Assembly (NCBI GenBank): GCA_964351875.1
Contig: CAYGQC010000078.1
Span: forward strand, 1-17,652
Origin: JANSWO01 sp964351875
GTDB lineage: Bacteria > Pseudomonadota > Gammaproteobacteria > Pseudomonadales > Azotimanducaceae
DNA length: 17,652 nucleotides
Reading direction: 5' to 3'
Part shown: one piece after another, positions 1 through 7,368 of the stretch
How the letters are laid out: each line of letters starts with the position of its first letter
Position numbering within the stretch: position 1 is the stretch's first letter
Notes under the pieces: model-generated
Database searches by the model: none
Seen by the model: only the letters and a program-made list of their open reading frames with translations
What the model was told of the DNA's origin: nothing
Made by a program: the position numbers and the translations under genes

Positions 1-959
1 GGCCGGTCATTCCCATTCTCGTGACGCCTGAAGACGAAACGCTGCAGGACACATCTGACATTATCGATGAGTTGGAGGCTCGCCAGCCGGAACCCTCGGT
101 CTACCCGATTGGCCCACGTCAGCGAGTTGCTGCTTTTCTGCTCGAAGTATTCGGCGACGAATGGCTGAAACTCCCGGCGATGCACTACCGCTGGAATCAC
201 AATACAGATTGGATCATTGCCCAGTTCGGTGCGCTCAGCCGGCCGGATCTTGATTTAGAAGGACAGCGGCAGGCGGGCGAGCAGGCCTGTAAGCCGTTCC
301 GTGGGTCGCTGCCCGCGCTGGGTGTGACCGAGGAAACAGGCGCAGGAGTGGAAGCCAGCTATGAAGGCTTGATGGCAGAGTTGGATGCCCACTTCGCGCG
401 CTATCCGTATCTATTCGGTGATCGACCGAGCATTGGTGACTTCGGTTTGTTCGGACCGCTCTATGCGCATCAGTATCGCGACCCGGCATCCGGGGAGTTG
501 ATGAAAAAACTCGCGCCGAACCTGGTGGACTGGATTCTTCGCATGCATGACGGGGCGCCGGGCGCTGGCGATTTCCTAGCCGATGACGAAGTGCCGGACA
601 CAATCATTCCGATTCTCGCGCGAATGATGCGAGAGCAGCTGCCGGTTTTACGTTCGACGTTCGCCGCTCTTGCGCAGTGGCTCGATGCCAATCCGGATGT
701 TCGGGAAATTCCTCGCGGCATCGGCGAACACGCGTTCACGATTGCGCATGGCACGCCGTCACAAGTGTCCGGCAAGCGCATCATCTTTCCGTTTGATCAG
801 TGGATGTGGCAGCGACCCTACGACTGCTTTCAACAGCTGCCTGAAGATGACCAGGGGCGCGTTCGGGACCTTCTCAGCCTAGCCGGTGCGAGCGATGCGC
901 TCGATACGCCGCTCGAGCATCGCGTTGTTAGGCGCAACTTCAAGTTAGAACGGCTCTAA
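1..959 (+). CDS. Glutathione S-transferase family protein, 5'-truncated by window edge
   Basis: Likely glutathione-dependent transferase, cytoplasmic. The reading frame is open from base 3, before the first possible GTG start at 21, and the leading residues PVILVTPEDETLQDTSDIID-like (read from base 3 as PVIPILVTPED, then LQDTSDIIDELE) match the end of a thioredoxin-fold GST N-domain: the cis-proline strand followed by the glutathione-contacting Glu/Asp-Thr-Ser segment. The gene therefore starts upstream of the window and 21 is not its start. The all-helical C-domain follows, with the N-capping motif FGDRPSIGDFGLFGPLYAH (bases about 414-470) typical of GSTs. An extended C-terminal tail of over 100 residues (to HRVVRRNFKLERL) goes beyond a minimal 200-residue GST, as in the larger bacterial GST-like proteins. 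The substrate cannot be told, because the N-terminal active-site residue is outside the window. It is convergent with the oxygenase gene, 12 bases away. Confidence 0.85.
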   Translation, partial: PVIPILVTPEDETLQDTSDIIDELEARQPEPSVYPIGPRQRVAAFLLEVFGDEWLKLPAMHYRWNHNTDWIIAQFGALSRPDLDLEGQRQAGEQACKPFRGSLPALGVTEETGAGVEASYEGLMAELDAHFARYPYLFGDRPSIGDFGLFGPLYAHQYRDPASGELMKKLAPNLVDWILRMHDGAPGAGDFLADDEVPDTIIPILARMMREQLPVLRSTFAALAQWLDANPDVREIPRGIGEHAFTIAHGTPSQVSGKRIIFPFDQWMWQRPYDCFQQLPEDDQGRVRDLLSLAGASDALDTPLEHRVVRRNFKLERL

Positions 960-971
960 GCGCTACGCCCG

Positions 972-1787
972 CTAGTGCCAGAGGCATAGGGCTCGCATTT
1001 CAACCGACTCACGGCGCGGAGCATCAGCTGGTGCATCGGGGTCTTTGAATGCGCTGTGGGGTGTCCAGAACGGTTTGCCGTCAGCAGATCGCTGGCTGTC
1101 ATAGGTGCGCAGCATGATCACCTCATCGTGCTCCAGCTCTGGAAATGTGTACCAGTGATGTTCATCTGAACTCGACGGCGGCATTACCCCGAATGTCTCG
1201 AATGCGAGCGGCAGGCCGCCGTATTCCGGCACGAGGTGAGCTTGCAGTTGAGAGCGCGGTACGGTCTGCGCGTCGCACAAAGCAAACGGCCGGTCTGGTC
1301 TGAGCGCGCCGGTGTTGCGCCAGAACTGGATCATGGCCAGGCGGCTGGCGTGATCGATGTCGTCCTGAGTCACGCTGCCAGAGATCAACAGTGCCTCGAG
1401 AAACTGGCGGTAAGGCCTGTCTGCGTCGCGCACCATCAGGCCGTAATCGTCCGTGAAGTCTGAATGTACATATTCGATCGGCGCGTAGTCCTCCTCGCTG
1501 GCCGCGGTCTCGGGACTGCGCACGAGTGGTGGATACACGAGGGCGGCGTCGCAGCCTATTTCTCGCAGCACGAGCGCTTCGATTTCGGGGCTGTGTACGT
1601 TTGTGACCTCGGCCTCGTCGGACCAGTTGCGTACGGCACTCGAGTGCTTAAGCAAGGTAAAGCCGCAGTCTTCGAACGACAGCTGCGTCAGTGCATCCCG
1701 ACCGTTGTGTAAGTCTACCGTGACGCTCGCGAGCACAGACCCGCCGACGCCGTCATAATTTAGGGTGACTTTTGAAAGCGCGCTCAT
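972..1787 (-). CDS. CmcJ/NvfI-like (GA4-desaturase family) oxygenase
   Basis: 271 residues. The protein has the conserved blocks of the CmcJ/NvfI/GA4-desaturase family, which includes Fe(II)/2-oxoglutarate oxygenases of fungal and bacterial secondary metabolism. Seen: VHSDFT (His108, Asp110), FWRNTGALRPDRPFALCDAQTV (about 155-176), HHWYTFPELEHDEVIMLRTYDS (210-231), a late TPHSAFKDP (243-250) and PRRESVEMRALCLW at the end. By analogy with NvfI, His108, Asp110 and His210 are the likely iron ligands; this is inference from motif spacing. The ATG at 1787 overlaps the TGA of the upstream PPOX-type gene (ATGA), so the two are translationally coupled. The substrate is unknown; family members act on varied small molecules, and in bacteria most are uncharacterised. 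Family assignment is fairly firm, reaction type is not. Confidence 0.8.
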   Translation of the reverse strand: MSALSKVTLNYDGVGGSVLASVTVDLHNGRDALTQLSFEDCGFTLLKHSSAVRNWSDEAEVTNVHSPEIEALVLREIGCDAALVYPPLVRSPETAASEEDYAPIEYVHSDFTDDYGLMVRDADRPYRQFLEALLISGSVTQDDIDHASRLAMIQFWRNTGALRPDRPFALCDAQTVPRSQLQAHLVPEYGGLPLAFETFGVMPPSSSDEHHWYTFPELEHDEVIMLRTYDSQRSADGKPFWTPHSAFKDPDAPADAPRRESVEMRALCLWH

Positions 1788-2215
1788 AGGCCTTTGCCGT
1801 AGTCCACTGTGAGCCAGCGATCGATGCGCATATTGATTCGCACGCTGGTTTCCCCGGCCGTTTGCTCGGTGTAGGCGTCGCCCATTTCGGTACCGAGGTA
1901 GCGATGCGCCATGGGTCGGCTCTCACTTTCCTCGTCTGCTGGGGTGATCGAGGAGATGGTGCCTTCGACGGTGACATAGGCGTACGGCATGGCTTCGCGC
2001 TGAGCGACGAACGCTATGCTGCCGCCTTCTTTGAGTAGTTTGCCTTTCAATGAGTTAGGGCCGGTTAGAAACCAAAGCTCGCCGCCTGGCTCGTAGGCAT
2101 ACCAGACCGGTGCTGACAGAGGCGCTCGTCCGTCTCGCGGAATCGACAATACGCCAACGTGTAGGTCGGCCAGAAAGGCTTCTCTCTCGGCCTGGCTCAT
2201 ACGGGTATCTGCCAT
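1784..2215 (-). CDS. Pyridoxamine 5'-phosphate oxidase-like (PPOX class) flavin-binding protein
   Basis: 143 residues, read from the ATG at 2215, which has AAGGA six to seven bases upstream; a longer frame from 2269 has no such site. The sequence follows the split-barrel FMN/F420-binding pattern: an N-terminal helix (MSQAEREAFLADLHVGVLSI), then the strand pair RAPLSAPVWYAYEPGGELWFLTGP, the basic NSLKGKLLKEGGSIAFV segment that normally contacts the flavin phosphate, and YAYVTVEGTISSI. Proteins of this size are usually cytoplasmic dimers using FMN or F420, or sometimes haem; the sequence does not discriminate. Its stop overlaps the start of the CmcJ-like gene by four bases, so they form one minus-strand operon and may act on the same compound. 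Start confidence is good; the specific reaction is not identifiable. Confidence 0.82.
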   Translation of the reverse strand: MADTRMSQAEREAFLADLHVGVLSIPRDGRAPLSAPVWYAYEPGGELWFLTGPNSLKGKLLKEGGSIAFVAQREAMPYAYVTVEGTISSITPADEESESRPMAHRYLGTEMGDAYTEQTAGETSVRINMRIDRWLTVDYGKGL

Positions 2216-2350
2216 GATTTTGTCCTTGCTTGAAAAGTTGCGCTGGCCAGACCTTTGCAGAGCGCGCATGCGGGCGCAAGCGTGGCCATGGCAATCACAT
2301 TGGTTGCTGACGCATCATGGTGTTTGAGGCGAACTGAAGCGGAGTGTGTG

Positions 2351-3109
2351 ATGGATCTGGGTCTGCAGGGCAAGAAAGCGATTGTTCTCGGCGGCAGCCG
2401 AGGTATTGGTCGGGCAACCGCTGAGCTGTTGTTGCGAGAAGGCGCATCCGTTGCCTTGTGTGCCCGGGGCGCTGCTGGCGTCGATGAGGCGGTGTTGGAG
2501 CTGAGCGAGCTAGGTTCGGTGTTCGGTGCGCCGTTAGATTTAGCTGATTCTGATGCGACTTCGGTGTTTGTGGGCCAGGCGATCGAACAGCTGGGTGGTC
2601 TCGATATTCTGATCCACAACGCCAGCGGCTTCGGTGTGGACCCTGACCATGAGAGCTGGCAACGAGCGTTTGCGGTGGATGTCATGGCCGGCGTCGCCGC
2701 CGTCGATGCATCTTTGCCGGCGCTAAAGGACAGCTCGGAAGGCTCGATTACGTTTATCGGCTCGATGGCGAGCAAGTACCACTTCGGCCGGCCTGCCTCT
2801 GCCTACGGGCCGATGAAGGCAGCTATGCGTACCTACGCCAATGAGCTTGCTCAGAATTACGGCCGCGATGGCATTCGGGCGAACGTCGTCTCGCCGGGTG
2901 CGGTATGGTTTCCCGGCGGCTCCTGGGATCAGCGTAAACAAGAGAATCCAAAGTTTTATCAGGCAGTCGAGCGTTCGATTCCGCTTGGCCGGCTCGGCAC
3001 GGCAGATGAGATCGCGCAGATTGTCGTCTTCAGCGCGAGCCCGGCGGGCCGTTGGTTGAACTCAACCAACCTGGTTGCCGATGGTGGTCAGGTTGCTGCG
3101 GTCGATTAA
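2351..3109 (+). CDS. Short-chain dehydrogenase/reductase (SDR) family oxidoreductase
   Basis: 252 residues of a classical SDR, an NAD(P)-dependent alcohol/ketone oxidoreductase with a Rossmann fold. Seen: cofactor motif GGSRGIG at 14-20 (the usual TGxxxGxG with Gly in place of the first Thr), HNASG at 89-93 in place of NNAG, catalytic Ser138 in FIGSMAS, and Tyr152-x3-Lys156 in SAYGPMK. The C-terminal SPGAVWFPGGSW and the GRLGTADEIAQIVVFSAS block are also typical. The ATG at 2351 is preferred over an upstream in-frame start at 2255 because GGAG lies six bases before it and homologous SDRs begin with 'xLxLxGKxAIVxGGS'. It is divergent from the PPOX/CmcJ operon (135 bases between start codons) and upstream of the amidase in the same direction (80-base gap). 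Substrate unknown. Confidence 0.93.
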   Translation: MDLGLQGKKAIVLGGSRGIGRATAELLLREGASVALCARGAAGVDEAVLELSELGSVFGAPLDLADSDATSVFVGQAIEQLGGLDILIHNASGFGVDPDHESWQRAFAVDVMAGVAAVDASLPALKDSSEGSITFIGSMASKYHFGRPASAYGPMKAAMRTYANELAQNYGRDGIRANVVSPGAVWFPGGSWDQRKQENPKFYQAVERSIPLGRLGTADEIAQIVVFSASPAGRWLNSTNLVADGGQVAAVD

Positions 3110-3116
3110 CCGCAGC
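3095..3116 (+). terminator. Hairpin spanning the SDR stop codon (possible attenuator or weak terminator)
   Basis: An exact 8-base stem GCTGCGGT / ACCGCAGC encloses the 6-base loop CGATTA and includes the SDR stop codon. The bases after it (GAAACAGTG) are not T-rich, so it is not a canonical intrinsic terminator. It may act as a Rho-assisted stop or as a 3' end stabiliser between the SDR and the amidase. Confidence 0.3.
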
Positions 3117-3189
3117 GAAACAGTGTTGTTGAGGCTGATCCAGGTGATCTGATTAGCCATGAACTTCTTGATGGTGCAGGGGACACGCT

Positions 3190-4596
3190 ATGAACGAACA
3201 AGACTACGTTGACTTGGATGGTGTTGAGTTAGCTTCCCGCATCGCCTCGGGCGAAGTGTCTGCGCAAGAAGTAGTCGCCGCGGCCCATGCGCGGATGGAA
3301 CGCTGTAACGATGATCTAAATGCCGTCATCTGGCCCATGCCTGAGCAAGCTCGCGAAACTCTGAGCAAGCGGCCCGCCGGCCCGCTTAGCGGTGTGCCCT
3401 TTCTGGTTAAAGATCTTAACCTTGCCTGGGCAAATACACGGCTCACCAGCGGTAGCCGCTTTATGGAAGAGCTTAGGGTGGAGCACGACGCGCCACTCGC
3501 CTCGGCGTTTAAAGCATCCGGCATCGTCGCGATTGGCAAAACAAATACACCTGAATTCGGCATCACCGGCACTACTGAACCCGCGCTCTTCGGCCCATGC
3601 CGAAACCCGTTTGATACCAGCAAGATTGCGGGTGGTTCCAGTGGCGGCTCGGCCGCCGCCGTAGCGGCAGGCATCGTTCCCATAGCGCACGCGTCCGACG
3701 GCGCAGGGTCCATTCGTATTCCGGCAGCGTGTTGTGGGCTGGTTGGTCTCATGCCTTCGCGTGGGCGAACGCGCTCACCGGGCCCGATCGGCGATGTCTT
3801 CCATTCGTATAGCCGGCACTTCGTCGTTACCCGATCGGTACGCGACAGCGCGACGATGCTGGATGCGGTTGCCGATGATTCGCCCTATGCACCTCCCCGA
3901 GATGGTCGGCCCTACGCGCAGCGCCGCGATCCCGGTGCGCTTACTATTCGCTTCTCCGATGCCACGCCGGGCTCTCGTTCGATCGATCCGCAGATCAGCG
4001 CGGCGCTGAGGCAGGCTGCAGCGCTGCTGTCGGATCTGGGCCATCACGTCGAAGAAAAGCGGCTCGATGTCGATTATCGAAACTTCTATCGTCATTTTGG
4101 TGTGGTCGGCTCGGCGCAACTGGTCGCGGACGTTGAGGATGACACGCGCTCCATGGGGCGAGATCCCGAGCCGGGTGAGTTTGAACCGCTGACCGAGCGC
4201 AACTTAAGCTACGGCCGTACGCGAACCGGCGCGAAGGTTATCCATGCTCTGCGCGCGGTGCGGGCGTTTACCCGGGAAGTTGACGAGCACTTCGCGCAGA
4301 TGGATGTATTCATGCTGCCGGTGCTCGGTGTGCCGACCCCGAAGATCGGTTATCTGGATCCGGTGGCGCTAGAGCCGGCGGAACAGGACAAACGATCTGC
4401 CGAGGTCTTTCCCTTCACTCCGCCATTTAATGGTACCGGGCAGCCGGCGCTCAGCCTGCCGCTGGGTACGGACGATTCGGGCATGCCGATCGGCATTCAG
4501 TTTGTCGCCCGCTATGGCGGCGAGGACGTGCTCATGCAACTGGCCTACCAGTTGGAGGAAGCAGCGCCGTGGGCGCATCGCTACCCACAACTCTAG
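3190..4596 (+). CDS. Amidase signature family hydrolase
   Basis: 468 residues, usual length for the family. Amidase-signature enzymes hydrolyse amide bonds using a Ser-cisSer-Lys triad. All three positions are visible: Lys74 in GVPFLVKD, Ser150 in the glycine/serine-rich GGSSGGS (148-154) and Ser174 in GAGSIRIPAACCG, with the expected 24-residue spacing between the serines. AGGSSGGSAAAVAAG and GLVGLMPSRGR are hallmark segments. The C-terminal half (NFYRHFGVVG, then PVLGVPTPKIGY and FPFTPPFNGTGQPALSLPLG) resembles the branch containing 6-aminohexanoate cyclic-dimer hydrolases, but that substrate is only a suggestion. It is not GatA on context: no gatB or gatC is present. AGGGGA at 3178-3183, six bases before the ATG, supports the start. 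It may be co-transcribed with the SDR, though an intervening hairpin could separate them. Confidence 0.92.
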   Translation: MNEQDYVDLDGVELASRIASGEVSAQEVVAAAHARMERCNDDLNAVIWPMPEQARETLSKRPAGPLSGVPFLVKDLNLAWANTRLTSGSRFMEELRVEHDAPLASAFKASGIVAIGKTNTPEFGITGTTEPALFGPCRNPFDTSKIAGGSSGGSAAAVAAGIVPIAHASDGAGSIRIPAACCGLVGLMPSRGRTRSPGPIGDVFHSYSRHFVVTRSVRDSATMLDAVADDSPYAPPRDGRPYAQRRDPGALTIRFSDATPGSRSIDPQISAALRQAAALLSDLGHHVEEKRLDVDYRNFYRHFGVVGSAQLVADVEDDTRSMGRDPEPGEFEPLTERNLSYGRTRTGAKVIHALRAVRAFTREVDEHFAQMDVFMLPVLGVPTPKIGYLDPVALEPAEQDKRSAEVFPFTPPFNGTGQPALSLPLGTDDSGMPIGIQFVARYGGEDVLMQLAYQLEEAAPWAHRYPQL

Positions 4597-4640
4597 CTTT
4601 GACGTATTGCTTCGTCTCGAATCTTGTCGATCTAGATGCC

Positions 4641-5414
4641 CTAGAAACCAGCGAGCCGCTCGTTGGTATCGCGAATGTTGTCGTACTCGCGGTCGAGCTC
4701 GGCAGCGAGCGCCGCTTCCATGCCGAGGCCTTCCTGGGCGAGGTTGTATAGATCCTTGAATGCTGCGACAGCCGCGGTGGAGTTGCCGGCGATCTGCGCA
4801 CAGCGCTCAGCCACCAGCGCGTCCAACGCGTCTTTGTCGGCCACCGCAGCGTTGACGAGTCCGAGAGATGCCGCCTCATTGCCGCGGACCGTGCGCGCGC
4901 TAAAGGAGATCTCCTTGGCTTTGCGCACGCCAATCGCCTGGGACAGAGTCTGGGACATGCCCCAGGTGGGCCGCAGGCCGAACTTGGCGTGGGTATCGCC
5001 GAATTTGCTGTCGAGCGTGGTGAAGATGAAATCGCAGTGCAGCGCCATCTCCAGCGCGCCCGTGAAACAGGCTCCGTGCACCTTTGCGATGACTGGCTTG
5101 GGACTTTTGCGCAACGCGTCGTAGGCCTGGGCGGCGGGTACGTCGAAGACGTCACCGATCTTGCCCGCCTGGGGGTCGAAACCCTGTAGCACCTTCAGAT
5201 CGACGCCGGCTGAGAACGCTCGACCCGCTCCCTCGATGACGATCACGGCGACGTCGTCATCGGCTCCGGCCTGGCCAACCAGTTCTTTCATCGCCACAAA
5301 CATCTCTGGTCGAAGCGCGTTAAGTGCATCGGGCCTGTTCAATGTGAGGGTGAGCACCCGGTCAGCCAGGCTGCTGCTGAGCATGTCGGTTGTGCTTGAG
5401 TAAGTGCTGGCCAT
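4641..5414 (-). CDS. Enoyl-CoA hydratase/isomerase (crotonase) family protein, first copy
   Basis: 257 residues of the crotonase fold, which binds acyl-CoA and stabilises an enolate in an oxyanion hole. Seen: LTLNRPDALNAL (about 23-34), oxyanion-hole strand AFSAGVDLK, and the helix segment HGACFTGALEMALHCDFIF (113-131). Glu122 aligns with catalytic Glu144 of rat mitochondrial enoyl-CoA hydratase, while the position of Glu164 is His142 (FGDTHAKFGLRPTWG). That FxDTHAxxGLxPxWG pattern is common in actinobacterial and proteobacterial EchA-like proteins. It may therefore be a hydratase with altered chemistry or an isomerase. AAGGAA eight bases before the ATG supports the start. It is convergent with the amidase (44-base gap) and divergent from the CYP153 gene, so its promoter must lie in the shared 283 bases. 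A beta-oxidation-type role would fit downstream of alkane oxidation, but this is inference. Confidence 0.9.
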   Translation of the reverse strand: MASTYSSTTDMLSSSLADRVLTLTLNRPDALNALRPEMFVAMKELVGQAGADDDVAVIVIEGAGRAFSAGVDLKVLQGFDPQAGKIGDVFDVPAAQAYDALRKSPKPVIAKVHGACFTGALEMALHCDFIFTTLDSKFGDTHAKFGLRPTWGMSQTLSQAIGVRKAKEISFSARTVRGNEAASLGLVNAAVADKDALDALVAERCAQIAGNSTAAVAAFKDLYNLAQEGLGMEAALAAELDREYDNIRDTNERLAGF

Positions 5415-5529
5415 GCGGGAATTCCTTATTGGTGGGCGGCTGGATTAGGGGTAAATCTAAAATCAGACGCGAAATAGTACGCGAGGCTTGATGCGTGCAC
5501 GTGCCTGCTGGCTAGAATTAGGGTATGTT

Positions 5530-5561
5530 TTGACTATTGCTATCTACATTCATGTAGGTAG
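5530..5561 (+). promoter_or_regulatory. Candidate CYP153 promoter/operator: TTGACT followed by a 22-base palindrome
   Basis: Bases 5540-5561 form the inverted repeat CTATCTACAT-TC-ATGTAGGTAG, with nine of ten pairs matching. A -35-like TTGACT (5530-5535) lies just before it, so the palindrome would sit between and over the -35 and -10 positions, as expected for a dimeric repressor's operator. No convincing -10 hexamer is visible. The site lies 137 bases before the CYP153 start. Another weak promoter pair (TTGATG at 5488, TAGAAT at 5513, 19 bases apart) lies just upstream. Confidence 0.45.
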
Positions 5562-5697
5562 AGTCAGTGAAACGCGTACCATCCCTCTGGCTTGGCCGAT
5601 TCGTGGTCAGACCGACGGGAGTGCCCGATGTGGTGCGCAATGCGGTGATCTATTTCGGAACTGCTGTATCAGCAGGGAAGACACACAGGAGAATTTC

Positions 5698-7035
5698 ATG
5701 AGCGAAGCGATTGCAGACGAAGGCATGTCATCGGACGCGAGCAGCGACAAGCCAAAGGTCGTTCCTCGGCCAGGCCTTGCCGCCTGGGACATGGAGACGC
5801 CGATCCCGCCTGCCGCTGAGGCGCAGCTGGACAAGATCAACATGGTGAACCCGCGCATGTTCGCCGAGGATCGCTGGGGTGAGTACTTCGCGCGTCTTCG
5901 CGCCGAAGATCCGGTGCACTTCAACGACACCGAATGGACGGGCCGGTATTGGTCGCTTACTCGATACGACGACATCAAGGCCGTTGACGTCGATGATGAG
6001 AACTTCTCCTCAGAGCATGGCATCACGCTGGGCATTCCGGTCGATGCCGAGCTGCCTGAAGGGGCGCTTGATGTGCGTATGTTCATCGCTATGGACAACC
6101 CGCAACACCAGGAGCAGCGCGTAACGGTTGCGCCGATTGTCGCGCCCATGGGTGTTAAAACCCTGGAACCAATCATCCGCGAACGAGTCATCAAGATTCT
6201 CGATTCGCTGCCGATCGGCGAAGAGTTCAACTGGGTCGAGAAAGTCTCCATCGAGCTGACCACGCAGATGCTGGCCACGCTTTTCGACTTTCCCTTCGAG
6301 CAGCGATCTAAGCTGACCTACTGGTCTGACGTGGCTACTGCCGTGCCGGGCGCCGGACTGATCGAGTCGGAAGAGGAGCGCCGGGACATTCTCATTGAGT
6401 GTCTGATGGTGTTCACCGAGCTGTTCGAGCAGCGCAAGGTGAACCCGGGTAACGATCTCGTATCCATGCTTGCCCAGGGTGAGAAGACCAAAGACCTGGC
6501 CCCCCTCGAATTCCTCGGCAATCTCATGCTGTTGATCGTGGGTGGCAACGACACGACTCGCAATTCCATCAGCGCGAGCGTGTTGGGGCTGAATCAGTTC
6601 CCCGCTGAATACGACAAGCTGCGCGCCAACACGGGCATCATTCCTAACATGGTGGCTGAGATTATCCGTTGGCAGACACCGCTCGCGTATATGCGCCGCA
6701 CTGCGAACAGTGACTGTGTCATCGGTGACAAAGACATCAAAGCTGGCGATCAGATTCTGATGTGGTACGTCTCGGGCAACCGCGACGACAGCCATTTCGA
6801 TCGGCCTGATGACATCATCATCGACCGTGCGAACGCTCGCCAGCATCTGTCTTTCGGTTTCGGTGTGCATCGTTGCATGGGTAACCGCCTGGCGGAAATG
6901 CAGTTGCGCGTGCTGTGGGAAGAGATCATGAAGCGCTTTGAGTTCATTGAAGTCGTCGGTGAGCCGGAACGCACGATGTCCTCGTTTGTTAAGGGCTACA
7001 CCAAGCTGCCGGTCAAGCTGCACGCGAAAGCCTGA
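5698..7035 (+). CDS. Cytochrome P450, CYP153 family (alkane/fatty-acid terminal hydroxylase)
   Basis: 445 residues. CYP153 enzymes are soluble class I bacterial P450s that hydroxylate the terminal carbon of medium-chain alkanes and related compounds using ferredoxin and ferredoxin reductase. Seen: I-helix GGNDTT (282-287), K-helix ExxR Glu321-Arg324 in EIIRWQTP, and haem-ligand Cys393 in FGFGVHRCMGNRLAEMQLR. The segments VSIELTTQMLATLFDFPFE, LMLLIVGGNDTTRNSIS, MWYVSGNRD and the C-terminal SSFVKGYTKLPV are characteristic of CYP153 rather than other P450s. An open frame begins at 5488, but the ATG at 5698 has AGGAGA five bases upstream and gives the usual CYP153 length, with a Ser/Asp-rich variable N-terminus. 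No redox-partner gene adjoins it; the next genes encode a symporter. Confidence 0.95.
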   Translation: MSEAIADEGMSSDASSDKPKVVPRPGLAAWDMETPIPPAAEAQLDKINMVNPRMFAEDRWGEYFARLRAEDPVHFNDTEWTGRYWSLTRYDDIKAVDVDDENFSSEHGITLGIPVDAELPEGALDVRMFIAMDNPQHQEQRVTVAPIVAPMGVKTLEPIIRERVIKILDSLPIGEEFNWVEKVSIELTTQMLATLFDFPFEQRSKLTYWSDVATAVPGAGLIESEEERRDILIECLMVFTELFEQRKVNPGNDLVSMLAQGEKTKDLAPLEFLGNLMLLIVGGNDTTRNSISASVLGLNQFPAEYDKLRANTGIIPNMVAEIIRWQTPLAYMRRTANSDCVIGDKDIKAGDQILMWYVSGNRDDSHFDRPDDIIIDRANARQHLSFGFGVHRCMGNRLAEMQLRVLWEEIMKRFEFIEVVGEPERTMSSFVKGYTKLPVKLHAKA

Positions 7036-7055
7036 TCGGGTTACTCTTCTGTCCG

Positions 7056-7076
7056 GTTGCCCGATTCACGGGCGAC
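7056..7076 (+). other. Hairpin between the CYP153 and symporter genes
   Basis: GTTGCCCG / CGGGCGAC pairs over eight positions, with one G-T wobble, around the 5-base loop ATTCA. No run of T follows, so it is unlikely to be a simple terminator. It may be a processing or stability element in a shared transcript. Confidence 0.3.
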
Positions 7077-7094
7077 TGGGCAGGGGAGATCACG

Positions 7095-7364
7095 ATGTCT
7101 GAATCGGCGCAGCCGGAGTCGGCCAGGGCGTATTGGCGAGCAACCATCCGGTTGACGCTGTCACTGCTTGCTATCTGGTCTGTCGCCTCGTTCGGCGCAG
7201 GCATTCTGTTCCGCCCTTTCCTTGATCAGTTTTCCATCGGCGGTGCGCCGCTCGGTTTCTGGTTTGCCCAGCAGGGCGCTATCTACGTCTTCGTCGTTCT
7301 GATTGTTATCTATTGCCTCGCCATGAATAGGCTCGAACGCAAGTTCGGCATCAACGAGGAGTAG
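7095..7364 (+). CDS. DUF4212 sodium/substrate symporter small subunit
   Basis: 89 residues with two predicted membrane helices: about 17-37 (RLTLSLLAIWSVASFGAGI) and 52-75 (FWFAQQGAIYVFVVLIVIYC), then a charged C-terminal tail NRLERKFGINEE. This layout, with the FLDQFSIGGAPLGFWFAQQGAI core, is that of DUF4212 proteins, which are encoded directly before VC_2705-type sodium:solute symporters and are thought to be their partner subunit in the inner membrane. AGGGGAG (7082-7088) lies six bases before the ATG. Its stop is four bases before the GTG of the large subunit, and its last codons (GAGGAG) form the ribosome binding site of that gene, so their translation is coupled. Confidence 0.9.
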   Translation: MSESAQPESARAYWRATIRLTLSLLAIWSVASFGAGILFRPFLDQFSIGGAPLGFWFAQQGAIYVFVVLIVIYCLAMNRLERKFGINEE

Positions 7365-7368
7365 AACC

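Noticed and set aside
4532..5155. 207-codon open frame on the minus strand
   Set aside because: It overlaps the crotonase gene in another frame with low-complexity Ser/Arg/Thr-rich translation, typical of out-of-frame reading.
5497..5504. GCACGTGC palindrome near the CYP153 upstream region
   Set aside because: Only eight bases and expected by chance at this base composition; the 22-base palindrome nearby is far stronger.
5488..5697. 70-codon N-terminal extension of the CYP153 gene
   Set aside because: The extension contains the palindrome and promoter-like sequence; a good ribosome binding site precedes the ATG at 5698, and CYP153 proteins do not carry such an extension.
6010..7023. 337-codon open frame on the minus strand
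   Set aside because: It lies wholly inside the CYP153 gene, which has all P450 motifs; it is a shadow of codon bias and has no ribosome binding site or recognisable domain.
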